The notes beneath the pieces were generated by a model. That model was not told the origin of the DNA. It was given only the letters and a program-made list of their open reading frames with translations, and did not search any database. Source: Methanolobus bombayensis (GTDB lineage: Archaea > Halobacteriota > Methanosarcinia > Methanosarcinales > Methanosarcinaceae). From it: DNA of 64,000 nt. The position numbers and the translations under genes were made by a program. Positions 20,801-28,206 of this stretch are shown one piece after another. The DNA is taken from contig NZ_JAGGKD010000005.1 in assembly GCF_017873415.1 (NCBI RefSeq), positions 124,001 to 188,000 of the forward strand, written 5' to 3'. Position 1 is the first letter of the stretch. Every line of letters begins with the position of its first letter.

Positions 20801-21440
20801 TCTTTCCTTCAAAATTGTGGATAAGTTGAGGATTAGATGGCCGCGTTTCTGAAGTATTGATTCTTACTTCCACAATGTTAGTACTGGAATTATAATCTAT
20901 CCATGCATGCTTGATGTTTGTATTCCCAAGATCTAAGTCGCCTGCAAGAGCCGTGCTATTTAGAGAAGTAACACTACCATTAATATCAATTCCGACGTGA
21001 CTACCCGAAACCTCTGAATTATCAAATGTATCAAACTCTATTCCGATACTGTTGTTGATACCTTCATAACCTATGCCTCCTCCTGTGCTACCTTCATCAT
21101 TTGAGTTTGGTTGAATTACAAAAACGATACCATCTGCGCCAGTAGATACTGGACTGGTTATTTCGAATGTAAAATATGTACTGAAAGAACTATCGTTCCC
21201 AATAGATACCTTATCCTTAAGGAATGCACTTCCATGCTGATTTTGTTGGCTTGGAGTCAAACGTAGTTTTGTGCCAGACTGATATGCATCTCCATTCAAT
21301 TGAAATCGTGAAACATCGGAAAAGTTTTCATATGCTGCCGTGATTGTTTTGTTCTCAACAGATTCTGCTGTTGTTATTGTTAGACTTAATGCGATTAAAA
21401 GTCCCAGTAACAAAACAATTGTTTTTTTGTGTTTTCCCAA
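17853..21440 (-). CDS. Giant cell-surface protein: L-type lectin, Ig-like, PKD domains
   Basis: This protein of about 1195 residues has a signal peptide (Leu-rich, residues 6-25), then a legume-lectin-like domain (about 30-245, with GADGIVFVIQP and IGIEFDTFDN). A bacterial Ig-like domain follows at about 265-355, then several Ig/cadherin-like repeats, and a PKD domain near 740-820 (WLWDFGDGNTS). The C-terminal domain ends in the FSPFAI motif, like the domain that precedes PGF-type tails in Methanosarcinales. A Ser/Asp/Glu-rich linker and one C-terminal membrane helix with basic residues close the protein. TTG at 21440 is chosen because AAGGAGAG lies six bases upstream and the signal peptide starts there. 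It is paralogous to the protein at 39535-43020. Confidence 0.85.
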   Translation of the reverse strand: MGKHKKTIVLLLGLLIALSLTITTAESVENKTITAAYENFSDVSRFQLNGDAYQSGTKLRLTPSQQNQHGSAFLKDKVSIGNDSSFSTYFTFEITSPVSTGADGIVFVIQPNSNDEGSTGGGIGYEGINNSIGIEFDTFDNSEVSGSHVGIDINGSVTSLNSTALAGDLDLGNTNIKHAWIDYNSSTNIVEVRINTSETRPSNPQLIHNFEGKTLRDIIGYDEAFVGFTASTGGAWENHDILSWYFTNTYDPIDINTYSYDEAPTQVILTLDPTNYTTTSNVTATVKDASGNTVSDWPVTFSATNGTFDSSSGSTDAEGNITTAFSYPEEDITIISIKATAEGGAYEEFLLKTANEAPSTPGAFTTPTENQILKGGETLTVGWGSSTDPENHDITYDLWFFNSTWSMIRSMLGTNSASFTLPADNTDSAMFRVYANDTMDNSSARDVTFTIDSTKPVIEISGNPAEWQNSSATIDVNITDLTAMQSVKWAAGVQDTAYFGLSGTTIDDPYTFTVNNNGSYTVYAEDAAGNTNVTTFNVTKIDSENPSVSFSTNGSSTYANSHSTTVSSSDEVAGLQELGFAWNQSADENSVSSWTSFNSGDTLTKDSVSGDWYLHVRAVDNASNIIHSVSNVFKLDNEVPSYSWIQKPVNANTGDNITIELNVTDNAGISSANITVDGQEHQMNESSGNYSWNISIPASDSGTLVSSIDFNCTFTDVAGNVNSTGDNLINVAILPIADFSANVTRGTQPLSVNFTDNSSGLVESWLWDFGDGNTSTDQNPVHTFDSGNFTVNLTVTNINGSSSSLMNIRAAPEPEYTLTPATMEQISLYGDEMNFSINSTLLSSFEWFIDGAPLNGTGVTTDASTDDSTNSSYCKINTSQYFNQDDYYMGIYNISVSVSNQSIGRTDTSSWEWTVTSSSSASDNDDIAFIINQSANVTASGNESQVVFNTTDDSRTDNDGIHGSIIAISFNTTNESTGILTKIEFLNRSSINVTDAGFSADSVYQYFDISFNNETLVNNGSDRNIEFRVLNERNGQVLVRNSVRLRHWSNPAWEAYTPEFTRNDGTYSYFIVRNLSGFSPFAITCDYEQVSPSTNTDDGMPWYLKKMLLGIGSDEKEITENETIVSEDSGSEDSIVIDNNDEAKANEGNAESDSEDTERSAGGNSSRTIFGTVAIIAVAASAIIFLKNKGGRDKL

Positions 21441-21701
21441 AATGATCTCTCCTTCGTGTACTAGATGAAAAGTATATAGCGTCAATTCTATCTTAAAATT
21501 AATATATTATTTAAAAGACACCTTCTCAATTAATATAGATTTTGTGATAATCATTAACATGCACCTCGTTAATTTATATTGAATGATTGTTTGTTTCAGG
21601 TTATAATTTTGTATCTCTTTTCAAAAACTACAGTTTCCTGACGCTTATCTATATAAATCTATAGCAAATATTCTTATTATCCACAAAAAGAGGAGTTCAT
21701 A

Positions 21702-22196
21702 ATGAAAACACTCGTTACATACCTGACCCAGACCGGAAACACACAGAAGATAGCCGAAGCCATTTATGGTGAACTTGAAGGCGAGAAAGACATCAAACCG
21801 ATCAATGACGTTGCAGACCTTGAAGACTATGACCTTGCATTTATCGGATTCCCTGTTATGCAGTTCGACATTCCTCCAAAGGTAAAGTCTTTCATAACCG
21901 ACAAGACCGCAGGCAAGAACATTGCAATATTCATGACCCATGCAGTTCCTGAAGGCTTTGAAGCAATCCACTCATGGACTGGCTCATGCAAGGAAGCAGC
22001 ATCAGGTGCAAATTTCCTCGGATCATTTGATTGCCAGGGAGAACTCGCACAGCCTGTTATCGACATGCTTCTTCAGGCAGATGATCCACAGATGCAGGAA
22101 TTCGGAAAGATGGGACCATCAACAAAAGGCCAGCCAGATGAATCCCGTGTCCAGAAGGCAAAGGAATTCGCAAAGGAAATTCAGGCAAAATTATAA
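21702..22196 (+). CDS. Flavodoxin-family protein
   Basis: This 164-residue FMN-binding electron carrier has the phosphate-binding TQTGNTQKIAEA motif at residues 9-20. YDLAFIGFPVMQFDIPPKV follows near 48-66, where classic flavodoxins have the aromatic residues that sandwich the flavin. MTHAVPEGFEAIHSW and GSFDCQGEL match the later flavin-contact loops. A TATATAAATC box lies about 50 bases upstream and GAGGAG precedes the ATG. It is followed 77 bases later by a small Cys protein gene and could shuttle electrons with it (inference). Confidence 0.88.
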   Translation: MKTLVTYLTQTGNTQKIAEAIYGELEGEKDIKPINDVADLEDYDLAFIGFPVMQFDIPPKVKSFITDKTAGKNIAIFMTHAVPEGFEAIHSWTGSCKEAASGANFLGSFDCQGELAQPVIDMLLQADDPQMQEFGKMGPSTKGQPDESRVQKAKEFAKEIQAKL

Positions 22197-22273
22197 TTAT
22201 CTGTCAGGCTTATCTTTATCTGGAAAAACGAAAAAAGTCTAAACAGCTTAGAAACAAACGGAGGGGATAATTA

Positions 22274-22468
22274 ATGGCAGACCAGAAAAAAGCTCCGGTA
22301 TTCTGTGAGAAATACTGCCTTGTGTGCAAAGGCGCACGTGCCGGTAATGGTTTTTTCAAGGCAATCCAGAACCTTGAACTCAAGATATTCGGCGAAAAAG
22401 GTTGTCCATGGGGCAAGGCAAGAACAGAATACTATGGCGTAACACCTGATAAACCGATTCAGAAATAA
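22274..22468 (+). CDS. Small Cys-containing hypothetical protein
   Basis: This 64-residue soluble protein has four cysteines, C11-x3-C15-x2-C18 and C44 in GCPWG, a pattern that could hold a metal or Fe-S cluster. GGAGGGG is well placed before the ATG. I do not recognise the family, though it looks conserved and compact. It is downstream of the flavodoxin gene and upstream of a terminator. Confidence 0.6.
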   Translation: MADQKKAPVFCEKYCLVCKGARAGNGFFKAIQNLELKIFGEKGCPWGKARTEYYGVTPDKPIQK

Positions 22469-22471
22469 AGT

Positions 22472-22505
22472 AAAAGGCTATATGGCCTTTTATCTTCTTC
22501 TTTTG
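22472..22505 (+). terminator. Intrinsic-type terminator after the flavodoxin pair
   Basis: AAAAGGC (22472-22478) pairs with GCCTTTT (22485-22491) around a six-base loop and is followed by a pyrimidine-rich, T-rich tract. It lies just after the stop codon at 22468. Confidence 0.6.
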
Positions 22506-22549
22506 CCAAATTAGCAGTCCTCACAATTCATATGAGTAATATGATATCC

Positions 22550-23287
22550 TCAAAGAGGAAACTCTAGTTTATTTTTATTTTTCTTATAACAACTATAGCA
22601 AGTTGGTTTGATTTTTGATGATTTAGTTGCTTGTCCACAAATATGACAATGTTTTTCTTCATATTCTTCATTTTTGTATTTGTTCCACGAAGTATAACAC
22701 TTTTTACAATATGGGCTCATGGGATCTAATTTAATTTCATCATTACAACGGATACAAAATCCATTCTTTTTTACTGCTACTTTTGGTTTATTTTTTGGAG
22801 CAGCTTTAGACTTACCATTATTTACATTTTCATTTCGTGGAATTTTCTCTACAGTTACTTTTATTTCCTCACTGATGCGGAATAATCTTATTGCTTCTTT
22901 ATTTATATCTTCATATAATGTAGAGTCATCTTCCCTTGAGACATATATCCCCATTTCATTGTTATTCTGTTGAGAAAACTCATATAAATTCATAGAAGTA
23001 ACTATAGCTTCTTTCTCGCTCAAGTAACATTTAGCATGTAAATTTTTGCAAAAACCAGTCCTCACAAAGTCTAGGGATTTTAACCAATTATTTTCATCAG
23101 GTTGTAATTCATTTTTCCCATAAACGACATCAATACGAATTTTCATTCGATTTTTGTCTTCGATTAATTCTTTAATTCTGTCATTAATCCTTAAATATGG
23201 GCTAATGATAACTACTTTTTCATTTGCATTTTTAATAAGTCGCTCTAAATGATATGTAATTCCACTTGTATCTAAAAAATCCGCCAT
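22550..23287 (-). CDS. PLD-like protein with zinc-ribbon tail
   Basis: This 245-residue protein has one phospholipase-D-like module at about 1-140. LHAKCYLSEKEAIVTSMNLYEFS carries the H-x-K of the HKD motif, with Ser-Met-Asn replacing the usual later Gly-Ser/Asn. A basic linker follows and then Cys pairs of two zinc ribbons (CIRC...CKKC near 178-198 and CHIC...CYSC near 213-230). Proteins of this build may be nucleases or nucleic-acid binding; a single HKD copy implies a dimer. No ribosome binding site is seen and the transcript is probably leaderless. Low GC and isolated context hint at an accessory gene. Confidence 0.75.
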   Translation of the reverse strand: MADFLDTSGITYHLERLIKNANEKVVIISPYLRINDRIKELIEDKNRMKIRIDVVYGKNELQPDENNWLKSLDFVRTGFCKNLHAKCYLSEKEAIVTSMNLYEFSQQNNNEMGIYVSREDDSTLYEDINKEAIRLFRISEEIKVTVEKIPRNENVNNGKSKAAPKNKPKVAVKKNGFCIRCNDEIKLDPMSPYCKKCYTSWNKYKNEEYEEKHCHICGQATKSSKIKPTCYSCYKKNKNKLEFPL

Positions 23288-23445
23288 GATATAACAATAT
23301 TAATATAATTACTTAAAATTTACGTAATTGAATTTTACAAACTTCTTTTAGTATTAGTGTCATTTATTGGAACCAATAGTCCTGTTTAAAATAGATAATA
23401 CAAATTCTATGTGCTATGATTTTCGCATAGTTGTGAAAACAAAAC

Positions 23446-23468
23446 AAAAAAGGCCAAAGGCCTTTTTT
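23446..23468. terminator. Symmetric terminator hairpin
   Basis: AAAAAAGGCC and GGCCTTTTTT form a perfect ten-base-pair stem with a three-base loop, reading as a terminator on either strand. It lies three bases after the stop of the oxidoreductase gene on the minus strand. Confidence 0.75.
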
Positions 23469-23470
23469 CT

Positions 23471-26400
23471 TCAGTTCGCCTTGATATACTCGATCATCTT
23501 CGGTGTCAGCAGTGGTGCAATCTGCGGAAGCATGTTAGGCATGAGATTCTCCATTGCAGCCGGCATGAGGTCTGGCATCTGTTCCTTCATGTAATCTGGC
23601 ATTGGGACTCTCTTTTCCACTGCAACAAGCATCTTTGGCATGACCTTTGGCATCAGTGAAGGCATGAGCAGTGGCATCATCTTTGGCATCATTGGTTTCA
23701 TGAGCGCGTCCATGCCGGGTACGTACTTCACTGTCTTCATCATGGCCTGCATGTATGAAGGCATGGCTCCGATCATGTCAGGCAACAGTTCAACCATCAT
23801 ATCGGTCATGTTCTCAGGTTCCATGAGCTCGATCATCTTGTCAAAGGTCGCCCAGGCAATTAGTGCATCCTCGGTGGTTTCAGGAATGTCGTAACCAAGG
23901 CTGCGTGCTGCAAGAGCACCAAGGTCCTCTATCTTCATGTCCACATTGTTCTCCTTGGCAGCGATTCTGAACTGTACAAGACAGCACGGACAAAGTGCAG
24001 CCATGATGTCGGCATCCTGGTCCACAGCTTCCTGCAAACGGACATTACCTATTTTACCGGCAACCTTCGGCTCGTCAATAAGTGTCACAACAGAACCACA
24101 GCAGAGAGCTTTCTCACGGTTGTGCTCCATTTCCTTGAAATTGATTCCCGGAATTGCCTTAAGCAGTTCACGTGGTGGTTCATAAACACCTGCTCCGGCT
24201 CTGCCTATGTGGCAGGAATCATGCCATGCAACAGTCTTGTTCAGTGGCACCTTGAACTTTGGCTTGAGCACATCCATCTTATCCATAAGGATCTCTGAAT
24301 AATGCTTTGCCTCAATGTCAAACTCCATGCCGAGCTTCTCAGCCCACTGCGGATAGATAGTCCTCCACATGAGCAGACATGCAGGACATGAGGTAACAAC
24401 GGTCTTAGCCTCACGCTTCTGCATATTGGCAATGTTCATTTTCAGGATTCTCTCAAACACATCCCACTTTCCGGCAACAAGCATTGGAATTCCACAACAT
24501 GCTTCCTTGTCACCAAGGGTTGTGAACTCGATTCCCGCATCATCAAGCAACCTCACAGTACCTTCAGCAACATCTTTTTCCACAAAGGATGCGGTACATC
24601 CGGCAAAGTAAGCAATGTCCGCCTTGTCCTTTATCTTAGGCCGGATGTCATCAGGTATCCACTTGTCCCTGTCAACCCTGTAATTTGCCCAGATATTTCT
24701 CTCCTTGTCCAGACTCTGAGCCATGATCTCAAACGGAGGAATTGTCATCATGCCTCTCTTCTGGACAAAGTTCTGCCTCAGGGTCATCCATGAGCGCTCG
24801 ATCGGCAGGTCAAGCTGGCAGTAATAATCACACATCTCACAGGTGGTACATGCAAGGAAAGTGTCAACCTGCTCCTGGTCAAGTGGCATTTTTCCTGCAA
24901 GGTATTCTTTTATGAAGAACCACTTTCCACGCGGTGACTGTGATTCCCAGCCACGTCCGTAGTACTGGTCACATTCGTTGACACAATAGCCGCATTGTGC
25001 ACAGGTGAATGCATGGGATATAATATCTCCGGGAATTCCTTTCTCGTCCCTGGACTCCTGATGACCGGCTCCGGACATGTTTCCGACCATACGAGCCATT
25101 GGCTCGAATGCCTTTGCCATGGACAGGCCTGTGTTTATCATTGACTTACCTGTCATTGTTTCAGGATTCATGATATCTTCAGGGTCAACCTGCTTCTTGA
25201 AATTCTGAATAACTTTGAGCCTGTCTTTATAGACTTTCTCTGCCTGACTTGCAAAGTAAAGACCTGAAGCGTAAATTCTTCCGCCATTCTCCTCTGCGAT
25301 CTTAACAATGCTCAGGGCAAGCGGGAAGGCAAGGTTATACTTGAAGGATCTTTCTGAGTGAGGCATGAAACAGAGCATGATGGCTTCATCGCCCTTGGTG
25401 ACCATACCTTCAACAAGTACAGGCAAACCAATTTTCTTCTCGATCTCATTGAACATTGTGTCGATCTTGTTAACAGGAACAACCACTTCAGCCGGAATGA
25501 ATGAAGGACCAAGTCTCTTGACTTTCATTGACCTGAACCATTCCTGAGTTTCATGCTCGGCAATCTCTTCCGGCAGTATCTCTCCACCTGCTTCCTTGAT
25601 TATCTCTTCAAGTGCACTTACGTCCCTTGATTCAGGATAGGCAAAGTTGCATATGTATGAGAGTGGCAGTTCAGGCCTGTGTTCGTCAACAGTCTCCCCG
25701 TAGTGAGTCTTATACGGAGCTTTGTTCTTCATATCGGCCCACTGGGGATTTAAGAATGAGATTGCCCACACAGGGACTTTCTTCTCCCCTACCATTTTGA
25801 TGGCAGTCTTCATGGAAGAGGCGTCAGGGAATTTGACTGAGATAGCTGCAGTTTTTTCGTATTTCCTGAGTTTCAGGGTAATCTGTGTAATAATTCCTGT
25901 GGTTCCAAAGGTTCCGATTATTTTCCCCAGTTCTTCACCTGAGAAATCCTTCACTTCACCGTTTGGAAGTACAACTCTTGCAGATTCCATGGTGTCCTGT
26001 GACCATCCGTATTCATAACTTCCGTAACCAACGCCGTTCTGGGCAAGCCATCCACCAACTGTTGCAGACATTGCACTGGAAGGTACAGCCTGTACAGCAA
26101 GTCCTTCCTCGTTAAGTTTTTCCTCCAGCTGATACCATACGGCACCTGCGCCTACTGTTACCCTGAGATTGTCCTTGTCAATATCGATTATATGTCTCAT
26201 GGGAGTTACATCGGCCACAATCCCACCTTTCGTAGGAAGGATTCCACCGTATCCTGAAGAAGCACCAGCTCTTGGTACAACAGGGATTTTGTATTTATTT
26301 GCAAAATTAATAAGTTCAACAGCTTTCTCTTCGTTTCTTACTTTTACAATAGCTGCTGGTTTTGTATTACCTACCATTGACTTAATTAATGAAGGCAAGG

Positions 26401-26518
26401 CTCCCACATCATGTGTGTAAAAGTGTCTTTCTTTGTCTTTGAAATTGACTCCTCTGCCGAAAATATCGGAGAGTTCATTCTTTTGTTGCTCACTCAACTT
26501 ATAGACTGAATTTGTCAT
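23471..26518 (-). CDS. Fused FAD-linked oxidase / Fe-S / CCG oxidoreductase with Met-Pro tail
   Basis: This protein of about 1015 residues joins a GlcD-type flavoprotein to a GlcF-type electron acceptor. The FAD-binding PCMH fold lies at about 45-220 (VVPRAGASSGYGG), and the FAD-oxidase C-terminal domain runs to about 460. Two [4Fe-4S] motifs follow, CAQCGYCVNEC and CTTCEMCDYYC, then two cysteine-rich CCG domains (KEACCGIPM and KALCCGSVV). Such enzymes oxidise 2-hydroxy acids such as D-lactate; the substrate here is unknown. The last 115 or so residues are extraordinarily rich in Met and Pro, about 28 Met. An ATG at 26530 is in frame, but ATG 26518 with GGGG upstream is preferred. Confidence 0.88.
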   Translation of the reverse strand: MTNSVYKLSEQQKNELSDIFGRGVNFKDKERHFYTHDVGALPSLIKSMVGNTKPAAIVKVRNEEKAVELINFANKYKIPVVPRAGASSGYGGILPTKGGIVADVTPMRHIIDIDKDNLRVTVGAGAVWYQLEEKLNEEGLAVQAVPSSAMSATVGGWLAQNGVGYGSYEYGWSQDTMESARVVLPNGEVKDFSGEELGKIIGTFGTTGIITQITLKLRKYEKTAAISVKFPDASSMKTAIKMVGEKKVPVWAISFLNPQWADMKNKAPYKTHYGETVDEHRPELPLSYICNFAYPESRDVSALEEIIKEAGGEILPEEIAEHETQEWFRSMKVKRLGPSFIPAEVVVPVNKIDTMFNEIEKKIGLPVLVEGMVTKGDEAIMLCFMPHSERSFKYNLAFPLALSIVKIAEENGGRIYASGLYFASQAEKVYKDRLKVIQNFKKQVDPEDIMNPETMTGKSMINTGLSMAKAFEPMARMVGNMSGAGHQESRDEKGIPGDIISHAFTCAQCGYCVNECDQYYGRGWESQSPRGKWFFIKEYLAGKMPLDQEQVDTFLACTTCEMCDYYCQLDLPIERSWMTLRQNFVQKRGMMTIPPFEIMAQSLDKERNIWANYRVDRDKWIPDDIRPKIKDKADIAYFAGCTASFVEKDVAEGTVRLLDDAGIEFTTLGDKEACCGIPMLVAGKWDVFERILKMNIANMQKREAKTVVTSCPACLLMWRTIYPQWAEKLGMEFDIEAKHYSEILMDKMDVLKPKFKVPLNKTVAWHDSCHIGRAGAGVYEPPRELLKAIPGINFKEMEHNREKALCCGSVVTLIDEPKVAGKIGNVRLQEAVDQDADIMAALCPCCLVQFRIAAKENNVDMKIEDLGALAARSLGYDIPETTEDALIAWATFDKMIELMEPENMTDMMVELLPDMIGAMPSYMQAMMKTVKYVPGMDALMKPMMPKMMPLLMPSLMPKVMPKMLVAVEKRVPMPDYMKEQMPDLMPAAMENLMPNMLPQIAPLLTPKMIEYIKAN

Positions 26519-26700
26519 GATAAACCCCATAATATATATTCAATTCTTATGTTTTAAACATTTTTAATGATGTAACTTTATAGTATGTCTATTATGTCTG
26601 TATATATACTGAATTGAATACTTCCGAATAAGCCTGAATTTAATCAGTTCCATGAGAAATAATATATTGATTACTGAATATCTTTAAGGTGGGATAATGT

Positions 26701-28140
26701 ATGTATTTGCCTGACCATAAAACAAAAATTGTATGCACTATCGGCCCTGCAACCTCTTCACCTGAGATGATCCGGGAACTGATCCTTGCAGGAATGAACG
26801 TTGCTCGCCTGAACTTTTCTCACGGGGACATGGAGGATCATCGCACACTTATCAAGAGGATCAGGGATGCATCTGATGAACTAAATCAGGTGGTTGCAAT
26901 TATGGCAGATCTTCCTGGTCCTAAAATAAGAGTAGGGGTTATAGAAGATGAACCGATGCTGCTTGAAAAGAATTCGATGGTAACTTTAACCCCTAAGGAT
27001 GTTCTGGGCAGGAATTCAGTAATTCCTGTTCAGTATAAACGAATATCAGAAAGTGTGTCATTGGGGAGTCCTATATACCTGAGTGATGGTTTTATCCAGC
27101 TTAACTGTGAATCCATAGAGAATGAGGATATTCACTGTAAGGTCGTTGTAGGTGGTCAGCTTTTCTCTAAAAAAGGCATCAATCTCCCTGGTTCTAAAAT
27201 ATATATCAGTCCTATAACAGGCCGTGATCTTGAAATAGTCGATTTTTGTCTCAAGGAAGATATTAGTATTTTCTGCCTCTCATTTATAGAAACCAGGGAA
27301 GATGTTGAGCAGGTACGTAATTATATTGAATCAAAAGGAAAGAAAGCATTCCTGGTCTCTAAAATAGAAAGGGACCAGGCAGTAGTTAATATAGATTCTA
27401 TACTTCAGGAGACCGATGCTATCATGATAGCTCGTGGTGATCTTGGGGTTGAGGTTCCTATTGAGGAAGTTCCTATTATCCAGAAGAAGATAATCCACAA
27501 AGCGAATCTTCTCAGTAAACCGGTGATCACTGCCACCCAGATGCTTGAATCAATGGTCAGCAACATTCGTCCTACAAGAGCTGAAGCGACAGATGTGGCA
27601 AATGCGATAATAGATGGTACAGATGCAGTAATGCTTTCAGCAGAGACTGCAGTTGGAAAATATCCTGCTGAAACTGTAAGGATGATGGCTACAATCGCCA
27701 GGTCAACAGAAAAATGGAGAGACCATACAACTCTCGGACTTGAGTTAATGACAAAGGCAATCCAGAAAATGGATCCGGGCATTGAAGATGTAATTTCCAT
27801 ACAGGTAAATGATGCTCTTCGCAGCTTGCCGGTCCGTTATGTAATTACTCCCACTGTGTCCGGGAAAACCTCCCGGATGATTTCCAGGTTCCGGCCAAAC
27901 GTCTGGATACTTGCATTCAGCCGTAATTCACTGACCTGTGAACAGCTTGCTTTGCAGTATGCGGTGTATCCTGTATTTGTTATATTGAAAGTTCATGAAT
28001 GGGAGGAAACTATTATGGATTCGCTCAAAAGATTTGGAAATATAGATCCTGGTGACCTCGTCATACTTACCCAGGGGCAAACTCCGGGTATGGGTAAATC
28101 CGGCGGTACAAACTTCCTGAAATTTGTTGTGGCTGAATAA
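26701..28140 (+). CDS. pyk: Pyruvate kinase
   Basis: This 479-residue enzyme transfers phosphate from phosphoenolpyruvate to ADP. Visible blocks are KTKIVCTIGPATSSPEMIRELI at the N-terminus, MNVARLNFSHGD, the barrel loop ADLPGPKIRVG, the active-site region SKIERDQAV, and MIARGDLGVEVPIEEVP with the metal and substrate contacts, then TATQMLESM. Length is normal and the C-terminal allosteric domain is present. AAGGTGGGAT is well placed for the ATG at 26701. It is divergent from the FAD oxidoreductase and followed 66 bases later by a sensor kinase. Confidence 0.96.
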   Translation: MYLPDHKTKIVCTIGPATSSPEMIRELILAGMNVARLNFSHGDMEDHRTLIKRIRDASDELNQVVAIMADLPGPKIRVGVIEDEPMLLEKNSMVTLTPKDVLGRNSVIPVQYKRISESVSLGSPIYLSDGFIQLNCESIENEDIHCKVVVGGQLFSKKGINLPGSKIYISPITGRDLEIVDFCLKEDISIFCLSFIETREDVEQVRNYIESKGKKAFLVSKIERDQAVVNIDSILQETDAIMIARGDLGVEVPIEEVPIIQKKIIHKANLLSKPVITATQMLESMVSNIRPTRAEATDVANAIIDGTDAVMLSAETAVGKYPAETVRMMATIARSTEKWRDHTTLGLELMTKAIQKMDPGIEDVISIQVNDALRSLPVRYVITPTVSGKTSRMISRFRPNVWILAFSRNSLTCEQLALQYAVYPVFVILKVHEWEETIMDSLKRFGNIDPGDLVILTQGQTPGMGKSGGTNFLKFVVAE

Positions 28141-28206
28141 TAATTATATTTCTTTGTTTCATTGACAAGGTTATAAATATTTTCAAGTAATAGTAACTTT
28201 TACACT

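Noticed and set aside
27405-27800. A 131-codon minus-strand frame inside pyk
   Set aside because: It lies wholly within conserved pyruvate kinase codons on the other strand, with no start signal of its own.
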